Shown piece by piece: positions 38,903 to 47,857 of a stretch of DNA of 64,000 nucleotides; the first letter of the stretch is position 1, and each line of letters opens with the position of its first letter. Source of the stretch: Polyangium sp. 15x6. Its GTDB lineage: Bacteria; Myxococcota_A; Polyangia; Polyangiales; Polyangiaceae. The notes beneath the pieces are model-generated. The model did no database searches. It was not told the origin of the DNA and saw only the letters and a program-made list of their open reading frames with translations. A program made the translations under genes and the position numbers. Location of the stretch: contig NZ_JASBQE010000027.1 in the NCBI RefSeq assembly GCF_029960785.1, forward strand, positions 62,001 through 126,000. Direction: 5' to 3'.

Positions 38903-40054
38903 ATGGATCCCCGCGACGCATGGCTCCCCCCCGATACGATCGCCGAACAGGGGAGAGTACGGCGCCCGCCGCTCCGTGCGTGGGCGTCCGATTTGATCGA
39001 CAGGATGAATGCCCTGGAGCCGGACGACGCGGGCTTTTTGCGCATCGAGGAGTGCTGCAACAACACCGGGCTCATCGAGGTCTACCGGGGTCGGCCGGGC
39101 GCGGCGGCAGAGGTCTGCGCGCGGCAACTGGAATGGGCCGCGCGCCTGGTCGGGCGGCACGGCGTCATGGGCGCAGGGGAGCACCTGATCCAGCCCTGGA
39201 TCAACCTCGGCAGGCTGCGCCGCATCGCGGGCGATCACGAGGCCGCGCTCGCCCATTTCGCGCTCGTGGTCGAGACCCTCTCGGCCAAGCCCGTACGGCT
39301 GGGCGACCTGGAGATCGACGCCGCATCGTGGCGAGCGCTGGTGCAGCATCGATCGCTCTACGATCTGCTCAAAAACGTGTACGTCGTCGACTCGGTCAAG
39401 ACGTACTTCGTCGCCCGGGACCTCACCGGCGCCCTCGATTGCTTGCGCCGGGCGCGCTCGCTCTGCGGCGAGGAGCCATTCCCCCTGCTGAAAGAGATGG
39501 AGCTCCTCACGCTCGCCAGGCTCACGCGATTCGAGGAAGCAGCGGCTCTGCTCCAAAGCAATGCCTGGAACAACAGCGGATTCCACAAGCTCCTGCGGGT
39601 CACCTACCGCGTGGGTCTGCATGCAGCGTCGGGTGAGCTGCCCCGGTGCAAGCGCCTCATGGAGGATCTCGCAGCCCGCGTGCTCTCCATGCGCGGCCTC
39701 TCCGAGCCCGACGATCCATGCGTGCTGCGATATCTCCACTACCTCGGCGGCCTCGCCTCGCGACTCGGTCTCGACGAACGCGCAGCGCAGATCTTCCGCC
39801 TGGGCCTCGGAGCCGCCGAGCACGTGGACGACGTCCCGTGCCGCGTCGCCTTCCTCGACGCGCTCATCGACGCTGGCGTCGAGGACCGCAGGGCGCTCGA
39901 GGCCGCGCGCGCCGCGCTCCTCGACGATTGCCTCTACGTCCCGTTGCTAAAGGCGCGGGGCATGACGGCCGACCCCGCGGCCCTCTCCGATCCGGTCTTC
40001 GACGAGCTCCATGCGAAGCTCGAACGCGCCATGGTGGATCGAGAGGCCGTGTAG
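38903..40054 (+). CDS. TPR-like helical protein of the RiPP locus, function unknown
   Basis: A 383-residue protein without signal peptide or membrane helix. It is almost entirely alpha-helical with TPR-like pairs (AGEHLIQPWINLGRLRRIAGDHEAALAHFALVVETL and LTGALDCLRRARSLCGEEPFPLLKEMELLTLARLTRFEEAAALL), spaced along the whole length. It contains several cysteines, including ECCNN near the N-terminus. ATG 38903 follows AAGGAG. It starts 81 bp after precursor 2 on the same strand. It could be a scaffold, an immunity or a leader-binding factor, but no sequence feature decides between these. Confidence 0.8.
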   Translation: MDPRDAWLPPDTIAEQGRVRRPPLRAWASDLIDRMNALEPDDAGFLRIEECCNNTGLIEVYRGRPGAAAEVCARQLEWAARLVGRHGVMGAGEHLIQPWINLGRLRRIAGDHEAALAHFALVVETLSAKPVRLGDLEIDAASWRALVQHRSLYDLLKNVYVVDSVKTYFVARDLTGALDCLRRARSLCGEEPFPLLKEMELLTLARLTRFEEAAALLQSNAWNNSGFHKLLRVTYRVGLHAASGELPRCKRLMEDLAARVLSMRGLSEPDDPCVLRYLHYLGGLASRLGLDERAAQIFRLGLGAAEHVDDVPCRVAFLDALIDAGVEDRRALEAARAALLDDCLYVPLLKARGMTADPAALSDPVFDELHAKLERAMVDREAV

Positions 40055-40112
40055 CTCGGAACGTCGCCAGGACGCCCCCCCGCTTCGGCATCCCTTCCGC
40101 GCTCAGCTCCCT

Positions 40113-41114
40113 TCAGAACGCGCAGACCTCATCCGAAACCCGCACCGTGCACACCATTTCGCTGCACCGAAGCGTCCCGAGGCAGTTCCCGTCATCCATG
40201 CACGCCTCGCCCTCGATCGCCTTCCGCTTGCACGTCCCGTTGTCGCAGAACGCGTATTGCAGGCATTCGTTGTCCATCGTGCAAGCCGTCCCGTCGCCCG
40301 GGAGCTGCACGCATTTGCGGTCCGTCGGGTGGCAATAATCGTCGAACCGGACGCACGCGCCCTGCTGCAGCGAGGGGTTGCACTGCCCGCCGCGGTTTTG
40401 CAGCAGGTAACAAGTCTGCGGGTTGCCGCCGACGTCGCAGCGCATCCCGTCCTTGCATTGGTCGACCGCGTCGCACGCATCGCCGTTGTCCTTGCGCGCC
40501 TTGCACGTGAACGGCATTGCGGCTTGATCGCAATAGGCCGACGCGACGCACGGGTTCGTCGTGCAGTCGCCGCCCACCGCCACGAGCGCCGGCCGCTTCT
40601 TGCACACGCCGAGAGAGCAGACGCCGCCGCCCGTCGGCATCGACGTGTCGCAGAAGCTGTCGCCCGCGCACTCCTCCGCGAGCAGGCACGCCTCGCCCTC
40701 GCGCACCGTGCCGACGAACATCCCCTCGCACGCGTCGGAGATGCTCTTCAGCGACGTCGCGCGCGTCTCGCACGTGTATGCGCGCACCGCTTCGACGCAC
40801 GCGCGACCCGCCGTCGGATCGTACGTCACGAGCCCGAGCACCGCGTCCGTCAGGAGCTGGAGCGTCTCTTGCTCGTCGCCCTGCGTCGCGTCGCACGTGG
40901 GCTTGTCCGGCGAAAGCCCGCACCGCACGTGTTGCTCGCACGTCGCTTGCGCGAGCTCGTCACGCAGCGCGTCGAGCGGGATCGGCCCGGGGCCCGCCGG
41001 AGGTTCGTCCCCGCACGCGCCGAGTGGCGCGGCGAGCAGAAAGAGCGCCGAGAGCCGAAGGGCGAGCCCGGTCGTGGTGCGAGGCAAAGGGAAAGAACGT
41101 GAGTGGATTTTCAT
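40113..41114 (-). CDS. cysteine-rich lipoprotein (Dickkopf-like repeats)
   Basis: A 333-residue exported lipoprotein (lipobox LGAC, signal peptide to about residue 34). After a helical segment with paired cysteines (ATCEQHVRCG), the C-terminal two thirds are short disulfide-rich modules of the form GxxCxxxxxCxxxxxCDxxxxxC, such as EGEACLLAEECAGDSFCD and DGTACTMDNECLQYAFCDNGTCKR. This resembles Dickkopf N-terminal Cys-rich repeats, common in myxobacterial surface proteins. Start ATG 41114 gives the signal peptide. It converges with the RiPP locus helical gene and is not obviously part of it. A related gene lies at 62904. Confidence 0.82.
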   Translation of the reverse strand: MKIHSRSFPLPRTTTGLALRLSALFLLAAPLGACGDEPPAGPGPIPLDALRDELAQATCEQHVRCGLSPDKPTCDATQGDEQETLQLLTDAVLGLVTYDPTAGRACVEAVRAYTCETRATSLKSISDACEGMFVGTVREGEACLLAEECAGDSFCDTSMPTGGGVCSLGVCKKRPALVAVGGDCTTNPCVASAYCDQAAMPFTCKARKDNGDACDAVDQCKDGMRCDVGGNPQTCYLLQNRGGQCNPSLQQGACVRFDDYCHPTDRKCVQLPGDGTACTMDNECLQYAFCDNGTCKRKAIEGEACMDDGNCLGTLRCSEMVCTVRVSDEVCAF

Positions 41115-41264
41115 GATGCGCGAGTGTACCGGCCTCCGCGCCCTGGAAAAGGTTTTCCGCGCGGGCTCGGGCTGGAGTAGCTTCCTCGCACCACACCCGT
41201 CAACGCTTGGGGCCTCGGATCGCCCGCGGCGTCCCGCGCCCCAAACCCCAGGAGGTTTCCACCC

Positions 41265-42029
41265 ATGGTTCGCTCCCTCGCCGCCCTCACCTTCGCGCTC
41301 GCACTCTTGCCGGCTTGCGGCCCGGCACAAGAACCCGTCACGCCCGAAGGCGGCGGTGAAAGCGCTCCGAAGGAGCCCGCCGCGGAGGAAAAGAAGCCCG
41401 CGGAAGAGGCGCCCGCCGCCGAGGCGAAGCCCGAGGGCGAAGCGCCCGCCGCCGAGGCGAAGGCGCCCGAGCGCAAGCCCGCGGAGGCGAAGGCCTTGAG
41501 CGAGTCGGAGTCGCTCGCGAAGGAGATCATCAAAGGCGGCGGCCGGCGCATCGGCTGGTCCGCGTCGAAGAAGCTCTTCGTCGTGCCGATGGAGAAACGC
41601 ACCGAGTCGACGGGCAGCCTCGACATCCACTTCTACGGAGAGGACGGGCAGAGCCGCGATCCGATGCGCGTCTGTCAGCCGGGCGAGTGCGAGGAGCACC
41701 TCGACGAGAAGGTCGCGGAGGTCCTGCCGAAGCTCGCGCAGAAGCTCGAGGAGGGCCAGTTCGTGGCGATCCGCAGCATCGGCTGGCCGGACAACCGCGA
41801 CGAGCTCGACGTGTCGAGCCTCTCGATGAAGCTCAAGTGGTCGAAGGGCAAGATCGAGGGCGTGAAGGAAGGGCAGAAGCCCGTCGCGTTCACCGCGGCC
41901 GGCGGCAAGCTCGACATCTCGGCGCTGAAGGCGATCTACGTCGTGCCCGACTCGAAGCTGCTCGGCGTCTTCGGCACGCCCTCGAAGCCGGGCTTCGTGC
42001 AGACGTTCCACGTCGTCAAGATGCCCTGA
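41265..42029 (+). CDS. hypothetical lipoprotein
   Basis: A 254-residue lipoprotein (LLPAC, Cys18). A low-complexity Ala/Pro/Glu/Lys linker (about residues 20-75, repeated PAAEAKPEGEA-type steps) presents a globular domain of about 175 residues at the cell surface or in the periplasm. In the domain, VCQPGECEEH has a cysteine pair and two similar halves are seen around DIHFYGEDG and ISALKAIYVVPDSK. No family was recognised. It lies between two unrelated genes and is about 115 bp before the aminotransferase, so it may have its own promoter. Confidence 0.78.
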   Translation: MVRSLAALTFALALLPACGPAQEPVTPEGGGESAPKEPAAEEKKPAEEAPAAEAKPEGEAPAAEAKAPERKPAEAKALSESESLAKEIIKGGGRRIGWSASKKLFVVPMEKRTESTGSLDIHFYGEDGQSRDPMRVCQPGECEEHLDEKVAEVLPKLAQKLEEGQFVAIRSIGWPDNRDELDVSSLSMKLKWSKGKIEGVKEGQKPVAFTAAGGKLDISALKAIYVVPDSKLLGVFGTPSKPGFVQTFHVVKMP

Positions 42030-42144
42030 GCATCACGGGTCGACCGGCGCGTCCAAAGCCTCGGCGAGAGCCTGGAATCCGAGGGGGCGCGGACACCAAA
42101 ACCGCCGTTCCGTCTCGCGGGCCGATGTTCTAGGATGCGCGGTC

Positions 42145-43473
42145 ATGACCGACGACATCTCCGAGCTCACGGCGCGGTATACCTACGGCACCTGGCGCGC
42201 GCAGCGCGGCTGGAAGCCCCTGCACGTCACGAAGGCCGAGGGCTGCCATTTCTGGGACGCCTCCGGCAAACGATACCTGGATTTCTCGTCGCAGCTCGTC
42301 TGCTCGAACCTGGGCCACCAGAATCAGGCGGTCATCGACGCCATTTGCGCGCAGGCCAAGGAGCTCGCGTTCATCGGCCCCTCGTACACGTGCGACGTCC
42401 GCGCGAAGGCCGCGCAGAAGATGCTCGAGGTGATGCCGAAGGGGCTCGACAAGTTCTTCTTCGCCACCTCCGGCACCGAGGCGAACGAGGCCGCCATCAA
42501 GATCGCCCGGCTCTACACGGGCAAACACAAGATCATCGCCCGCTACACCTCCTACCACGGCTCGACGGCCGGCTCGATCGCCGCGACGGGCGACCTGCGC
42601 CGCTGGTTCGTGGAGCCGACGGGGAAGATCCCGGGGGTCATTTTCGGGCCCGAGGCGAATTGTTATCGCTGCCCGCTCCAGCAAAAGCAGGGCAGCTGCG
42701 GCACGGCCTGCGCCGATTACCTCGCGTACATGATCGACCACGAGGAGAACGTCGCCGCGATCATCGTGGAGCCGATCGTCGGGACGAACGGCGTGCTCGT
42801 GCCGCCCCCGGACTACCTGCCGAAGCTCGCCGAGCACGCGAAGAAGCGCGGCGTCCTGCTCATCGCGGACGAGGTGATGACGGGCTGGGGCCGCACGGGC
42901 AAGTGGTTCGCCGTGGAGCACTGGGGCGTGACGCCCGACATCCTGACGACCGCGAAGGGCGTGACGAACGCGGCGATGCCGCTCGGCGTGGTCGCGACGA
43001 GCCGCGCGATCGCCGATTTCTTCGACGACAACTACTTCGCGCACGGCCATACCTACGAGGCGCATCCGCTCACGCTCGCGCCCGCGATCGCGGCGATCAA
43101 CGAGTACAAGCGGCTCGACCTCATCGAGCGCTCGGCGAAGATGGGCGAGTTGCTCGGCCAGAAGCTCAAGGCGCTCGCCGCGAAGCACCCGTCGATCGGC
43201 GACGTGCGTGGCCTCGGCCTCTTCTGGGCCGTCGAGCTCGTCAAGGACCGCACGACGAAGGAGCCGTTCAACACGCCGCAGGACAAGGCGCAGCGCAAAC
43301 CGCTCGTCATCGACGCGGTCGCCGCCGAGATGACGAAGCGCGGGGTCACGGTGCTCGCGTGGGTGAGCCACCTCGTGATCGCGCCGCCGCTCATCGTGAC
43401 CGAGGAGGAGCTCGACGAGGGCATCGCCGCGCTCGACGCCGCGCTCACGATCGCCGACGAGAAGATCGCGTAG
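42145..43473 (+). CDS. class III pyridoxal-phosphate aminotransferase
   Basis: A 442-residue cytoplasmic fold-type I enzyme that moves an amino group, usually from an omega-amine or amino acid, to a keto acid. Seen are the cofactor-phosphate loop FFATSGTEANEAAIK, the stacking/transfer motif ARYTSYHGST, the Asp of LIADEVMTGWGRTG and the PLP-binding Lys271 in TTAKGV. The CPLQQKQGSCGTAC segment adds three closely spaced cysteines. The length and motifs resemble taurine-pyruvate and related aminotransferases, but substrate cannot be settled. ATG 42145 starts 115 bp after the lipoprotein; the cyclase gene follows 12 bp after its stop. Confidence 0.9.
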   Translation: MTDDISELTARYTYGTWRAQRGWKPLHVTKAEGCHFWDASGKRYLDFSSQLVCSNLGHQNQAVIDAICAQAKELAFIGPSYTCDVRAKAAQKMLEVMPKGLDKFFFATSGTEANEAAIKIARLYTGKHKIIARYTSYHGSTAGSIAATGDLRRWFVEPTGKIPGVIFGPEANCYRCPLQQKQGSCGTACADYLAYMIDHEENVAAIIVEPIVGTNGVLVPPPDYLPKLAEHAKKRGVLLIADEVMTGWGRTGKWFAVEHWGVTPDILTTAKGVTNAAMPLGVVATSRAIADFFDDNYFAHGHTYEAHPLTLAPAIAAINEYKRLDLIERSAKMGELLGQKLKALAAKHPSIGDVRGLGLFWAVELVKDRTTKEPFNTPQDKAQRKPLVIDAVAAEMTKRGVTVLAWVSHLVIAPPLIVTEEELDEGIAALDAALTIADEKIA

Positions 43474-43485
43474 CTCGAGACCCGG

Positions 43486-44856
43486 ATGACGGATCTCGCG
43501 CCCCCGACCGAGGCCCCACGCTCGCTCGCCTCCGGACGAAGCGCCCTCGCCGTTCCCCCGGCCGAGGGCCTCGCCCGGAGGACGATCAGCGACAACCTCG
43601 CGCGCGAGATCCTCATCAGCGAGCGCTTCCGGGCGCAGCTCCTCGCGGGGGCGTTCGGCGGGGCGCTCATCGCGTTCCTCGCGCTGTCGGCGTCGTATCC
43701 CGGCGCGATGGCCGAGTTTTTCCATAGCCGCCTCGACCGCGTCCGCGTGGGCCTCTTGCTCGGCGGATTCGCCGCTTACGAGCTCGTCGCGCTGCGCGGC
43801 ATCGAGAAGCTCATCCAGAGCCGCAAAAAGCCGGCCGTGGCGCGGCGTTACGTGGACACGCTCGTCGAGACGAGCCTGCCGACGTTGGCGATCGTCTATT
43901 ACATGTCGATCGTCGAGCCGTTCGAGGCGCTGCTCCTGCCGCCGGCGTTCGTCTATTTCGTGTTCATCCTGCTCTCGACGCTGCGGCTCGATCCGAAGCT
44001 CTGCGTGTTCTCGGGGATCGTGGCCGCGGCGGAGTACGCGCTGCTTTCGTTCTTCGTGCTCCAGGGCGCGACGGCGAAGGCGGCCACGAATCCGCTCGCG
44101 TCGGCGGCGCATCACCTCGGCAAGGCGCTCATTCTGCTCGGGAGCGGCGTGGCGGCGGGGTTCGTGGCGCGGCGGCTGGAGAAGGGCTTTCGGCGGACGC
44201 TGGAGTCGCTCGAGGATCGCAGCCGGATCCTGAGCGTGTTCGGGCAGCACGTCTCGCCCGCGGTGGTGGAGCAGCTGCTCGCGCAGAAGGCGGACGTACG
44301 GAGCGAACTGCGCGAGGTATGCGTGATGTTCCTCGACGTCCGCAATTTCACGGCGTTCTCGGAGCGAAAGAGCCCCGAGGAGGTCGTGGGGTACCTGAAC
44401 GCCCTCTTCGATTTCATGATCGAGAGCGTCAACGCGCACCACGGCATCGTGAACAAGTTCCTCGGCGACGGTTTCATGGCGGTGTTCGGCGCGCCGCTCC
44501 GGGGCGACAACGATTGCAAGAACGCGGTGGAAGCGGCGATCGAGATCGTGTCGAGGCTCGAAGCGCTGGTCGCGGACGGATCGATTCCGGCGACACGGGT
44601 CGGCATCGGCATCGCGTCGGGCAAGGCGCTCATCGGGAACGTCGGTTCGTCGGAGCGAAAGGAATACACGGTGATCGGCGACGTGGTGAATGTCGCATCC
44701 CGCGTGGAGGGGCTCAACAAGGAGCTCGGATCCCAGATTCTCGTGACGGCGCGTGTCTTCGAATCGTGCGGGCTGGAACTGCCCGAGGCGTCGGCGACGG
44801 CCCCGCTCCATGTGCGCGGCCGAAAGGAGCCCGTCAGGATCTTTCGTTTGGCCTGA
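43486..44856 (+). CDS. membrane-bound class III adenylate/guanylate cyclase
   Basis: A 456-residue protein. The N-terminal ~240 residues include about five transmembrane helices (for example QLLAGAFGGALIAFLALSAS and LGKALILLGSGVAAGFVARRL), a MASE-like membrane sensor. The C-terminal cyclase domain (about 265-450) has metal-binding FLDVRNFTAFSE and LGDGFMAVFGAP, then GIGIASGKALIGNVG and YTVIGDVVNVASRVEG, all typical of active cyclases. It makes a cyclic nucleotide, most likely cAMP. It lies 12 bp after the aminotransferase and overlaps the 3' end of the opposing MscS gene by 23 bp. Confidence 0.92.
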   Translation: MTDLAPPTEAPRSLASGRSALAVPPAEGLARRTISDNLAREILISERFRAQLLAGAFGGALIAFLALSASYPGAMAEFFHSRLDRVRVGLLLGGFAAYELVALRGIEKLIQSRKKPAVARRYVDTLVETSLPTLAIVYYMSIVEPFEALLLPPAFVYFVFILLSTLRLDPKLCVFSGIVAAAEYALLSFFVLQGATAKAATNPLASAAHHLGKALILLGSGVAAGFVARRLEKGFRRTLESLEDRSRILSVFGQHVSPAVVEQLLAQKADVRSELREVCVMFLDVRNFTAFSERKSPEEVVGYLNALFDFMIESVNAHHGIVNKFLGDGFMAVFGAPLRGDNDCKNAVEAAIEIVSRLEALVADGSIPATRVGIGIASGKALIGNVGSSERKEYTVIGDVVNVASRVEGLNKELGSQILVTARVFESCGLELPEASATAPLHVRGRKEPVRIFRLA

Positions 44857-46483
44857 GAATCTCAATAGAAGGCACGACGCGCACGCCCGCTCTCCCGAGG
44901 GGGATTTCCGCGGCGGAGAGCGCCTCGACGAGGAGCACCACGAGCTCGCTCGATGCGCCCGCGCCGGCGCGATGCGCCGTCACCCGATAACGAGCGCCCT
45001 CGGCGTCGAACCGCACGAGCTCGACGCGCGGCCGACTTCCCACGGCGCCCGCCGCCTCGCGCAGGAGATCGCGCACCTCCTCGTCGAGGGCCGTCTTTTC
45101 GAGCGTGACCTCGACCGAGACCGGCGGCTCCGGGCCGAGGAGGCGCGTGGGCCGCACGAGTGAATACAGGTGCGGGATACGAAAGGTCCCGTCCTCCCCT
45201 TCGAGCTCGACTTCGAGGAGGGAGACGGCGCGCACCCTTCCCGCGCGTCCGCCGATTTCAGCATGATCGCCGACCGACAAACGCCGGCCGTACACGACCA
45301 CGATCCCCACGGCCGCGCTGGCGACGACGGGCGTGGTGGAGAGCGCGAGCGCGGCGATCACGGCCGTGCCGGCGCGCGCGAGGGCGCCGTCGTCGCCGCC
45401 GAGGACGAGCGGCGCGGCGACCAGGAAAAACCCGATGACCACGGCCGCGCGGACGAGGATGCTCGTCGGCGCGGCGAGATCGGCCGGGAGCCAATCGAGG
45501 GTGGTCTGCCCGCGCGCGACGCCGTCGAAGAAGAGGCTGATGAAGCGGACGAGGACGATGAGGGCGATCGCAGCGATGACCGCGACGACGAGCAAGGGGA
45601 GCGAGCCAATGAGGCGCGCGAGGAGTGAATAAAGCGGGCCGAAGACGAAGCCGCTGAGGCGCTCGGCATACCCGCGCGTGGGCTCGAAGAGGGAGAGGCC
45701 GATGAGGACCCAGCCATAAGCAATGCCCAGCCGGAAGAGGACACGCGCGGCCTTCGTGGCGATGAGCATCGCGGCGCGGAAGGATTCCGGCCGGACGACC
45801 TCGATCGATTGCAGGCGAATGGCGGGGATACGCTCGGGGTGTTCTTCCAGGAAGGTGCGGGCCCGGTCGGCGACCTGGCCGATTTTGCGGGCGAAAAAGA
45901 GGGCGACCATGCCCGAGAGGACGACGAGCGCGACGGAGAGCAAGGTGAGCAGCGCGGCGCTGCGGGATTGCTCCTTGGCGAGCGCGACCCGGATGCGGCC
46001 GGCGACGTCCTCGGCGAGCGCGGCCACGCTGGCCTCGCCGGACGCCGCGGCGTCCTCGGGGCCGAAGGTGACGACCGTTCGTTCCCCAACGATGATGAGC
46101 GCTTCGTCGCCGCGGCGATCGACCCGCACGGCGGCCTGCTCGCCGCTCTCGGCGGCCGCGCGGAGGGCCATCGAGGCGGCGCGCGCGCGCTCCTCGGGCG
46201 ATTCATCGGCGCGGGGGACACGGATCGAGAAGAGGCGCGCGTCGCGGAGGCGGACGGGGACGCCTTCGGCGATGGGAGGCGCGGCGGTGGCGGTGGCGGT
46301 GGCGGAGGGGGACGCGGGAGCGGAGGCGGAAGCGGGTGCGGGAGCGGAAGCGGAAGCGGGGGCGACGGCGGAAGCGGCCTCGGGCGCCAGCACCGCGCCA
46401 TCGGGCGCGGCGTGGGCGGCGATCGGCAGCGCCAGGCACATCAGCGCGAGGAGGACGCCTCGGAGCGGACGGAACGGGGGCAC
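44834..46483 (-). CDS. MscS-family mechanosensitive channel, large form
   Basis: A 549-residue inner-membrane protein. A signal peptide (LRGVLLALMCLALPIAAHA) leads a periplasmic domain of about 180 residues rich in Ala. Several transmembrane helices follow, such as LLTLLSVALVVLSGMVALFFA and IVLVRFISLFF-type segments. The MscS core comes near the C-terminus: SAAVGIVVVYGRRLSVGDHAEIGGRAGRVRAVSLLEVELEGEDGTFRIPH, the pore-lining helix and beta-domain. The added periplasmic region resembles larger MscK/YnaI-like members. It ends inside the 3' end of the cyclase gene (23-bp overlap). Confidence 0.85.
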   Translation of the reverse strand: MPPFRPLRGVLLALMCLALPIAAHAAPDGAVLAPEAASAVAPASASAPAPASASAPASPSATATATAAPPIAEGVPVRLRDARLFSIRVPRADESPEERARAASMALRAAAESGEQAAVRVDRRGDEALIIVGERTVVTFGPEDAAASGEASVAALAEDVAGRIRVALAKEQSRSAALLTLLSVALVVLSGMVALFFARKIGQVADRARTFLEEHPERIPAIRLQSIEVVRPESFRAAMLIATKAARVLFRLGIAYGWVLIGLSLFEPTRGYAERLSGFVFGPLYSLLARLIGSLPLLVVAVIAAIALIVLVRFISLFFDGVARGQTTLDWLPADLAAPTSILVRAAVVIGFFLVAAPLVLGGDDGALARAGTAVIAALALSTTPVVASAAVGIVVVYGRRLSVGDHAEIGGRAGRVRAVSLLEVELEGEDGTFRIPHLYSLVRPTRLLGPEPPVSVEVTLEKTALDEEVRDLLREAAGAVGSRPRVELVRFDAEGARYRVTAHRAGAGASSELVVLLVEALSAAEIPLGRAGVRVVPSIEILRPNERS

Positions 46484-46531
46484 GTGGCAAGCTTCGGGCG
46501 GCGGGCCGGCAAGGTCAAGTGCGACGGGCGA

Positions 46532-47830
46532 TTACTGGCAGATGCAGGTCATGCGCTTGCAGTTGACACAACCATTCTCTTGAACCGTCCCCGCCGTGAA
46601 GGACCGGGGCTGTTCCCCGATGAAGCATTCCTTGCTCTGGATCTCGAAGCACGCCGCTGTCTGGTCCTCGCAGCGGAAGCAGTCGAAGTTGCAACATTGC
46701 GCGATGGGCGCGCCGCACCCCGCATCCCCATTGCAAACCCACGTGCCCTTGCACGGCGCGCAGCTCCCGCCGCAGTCGACCTTCGTCTCGCTGCCGTCCT
46801 GCACCCCGTTCTCGCACCGGCATGTCCCGCCCACGCAGACATCCGCGCCCACGCAGCGCCCGCCCGGATTGTTGCCGTCGAGGGCCGGCGCGCATACGCC
46901 GTTCGGCATTCCGGTCGCCGTATTGACGCACCCCATGCACTTGCCGTCACACGCGCTCTCGCAGCATACCCCCTGGACGCAAAAGCCGGTCGCGCAATCG
47001 GGGTTCGTCATGCACACCGCCCCCACGGATTGCTCGCCCACCGAAACGCAGCCCATGCCCTCGCAAAAAAACCCAGGGCTGCAATCGCCGCAGACGCCAT
47101 CCGTGCACGATTGACAGCCGACCCCGCACGCGGTGCCGGTCGCCGCGTTCCCGTGGACGGTGCCCGTCTCCGAACAGATGTCGTCGGTGCAGGGATCGCC
47201 GTCGTCGGCCGCGTCCTGCGGATACGGGATCTGGTCGAGCTTCCCCTTGCCGTCACAGGCCTCGGCCTTGCAATCGCCCTTCACCGTGTCGGCGACGATG
47301 GTGCCCGCCGGCTCGAAGACACGAATGCAGACCTTGCTCTCGGTCGGGCACGACCATTTCAAGCACGGGCCGTCGTCTCCGCAGTCGCTCGGCATCGTGC
47401 AGCCCGTGCAGGACCCGAGCCCGTCGCACTTGAGCTGCTTGTCCTTGCCGCAAGGGGCGTTCTGCTCCAGAGGCACGAAAAGCGGCGTCCCCTCCACGCA
47501 CTTGTCCTCGGTGCACTCGCTCCCATCGTCGGGGAGCTGATCCGACGCCGACTTCACAACCGCATGCCCCAGGCCATCGCAGGTCACGTCCAGGCAATCG
47601 TCGAGCGGCTGGCCGGGAGGTCGCTCCCCCGCGGGTAGCACGTTCATGAACCTGCAGACCCCCTGCTCACAGGCCCGCGTCCCGCACGCGGTGTCCTCGC
47701 CCGGACAATCGCTCGCCTTCACGCACGGCGCTCCGCCGGGGGCCTCGAGCGTCAGGCATCCGCCCGCGGCGACGACGAGGGAAAGGGCCAGACCCCTAAA
47801 AAATGCCTGAAAATAAGTCGGCGATCGCAT
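46532..47830 (-). CDS. cysteine-rich lipoprotein, tandem paralogue A
   Basis: A 432-residue exported lipoprotein (lipobox AAGGC, about Cys25). It carries about 50 cysteines in disulfide-rich modules, including CTMPSDCGDDGPCLKWSCP, GCQSCTDGVCGDCSPGF and DCGGSCAPCKGTWVC. It ends MTCICQ. The upstream gene (47858) encodes a very similar protein; the middle ~250 residues are almost identical at both protein and DNA level, whereas the first ~120 and last ~50 residues have diverged. It is the last gene of a probable operon with a Ser/Thr kinase and a TPR protein. Function unknown, surface-exposed. Confidence 0.85.
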   Translation of the reverse strand: MRSPTYFQAFFRGLALSLVVAAGGCLTLEAPGGAPCVKASDCPGEDTACGTRACEQGVCRFMNVLPAGERPPGQPLDDCLDVTCDGLGHAVVKSASDQLPDDGSECTEDKCVEGTPLFVPLEQNAPCGKDKQLKCDGLGSCTGCTMPSDCGDDGPCLKWSCPTESKVCIRVFEPAGTIVADTVKGDCKAEACDGKGKLDQIPYPQDAADDGDPCTDDICSETGTVHGNAATGTACGVGCQSCTDGVCGDCSPGFFCEGMGCVSVGEQSVGAVCMTNPDCATGFCVQGVCCESACDGKCMGCVNTATGMPNGVCAPALDGNNPGGRCVGADVCVGGTCRCENGVQDGSETKVDCGGSCAPCKGTWVCNGDAGCGAPIAQCCNFDCFRCEDQTAACFEIQSKECFIGEQPRSFTAGTVQENGCVNCKRMTCICQ

Positions 47831-47857
47831 GCGACCCCAAGCGTTCCGATAAAGTTT

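Noticed and set aside
42130-44865. Minus-strand open frame of 911 codons
   Set aside because: Lies opposite the aminotransferase and cyclase genes, whose motifs are complete; composition is of a shadow frame.
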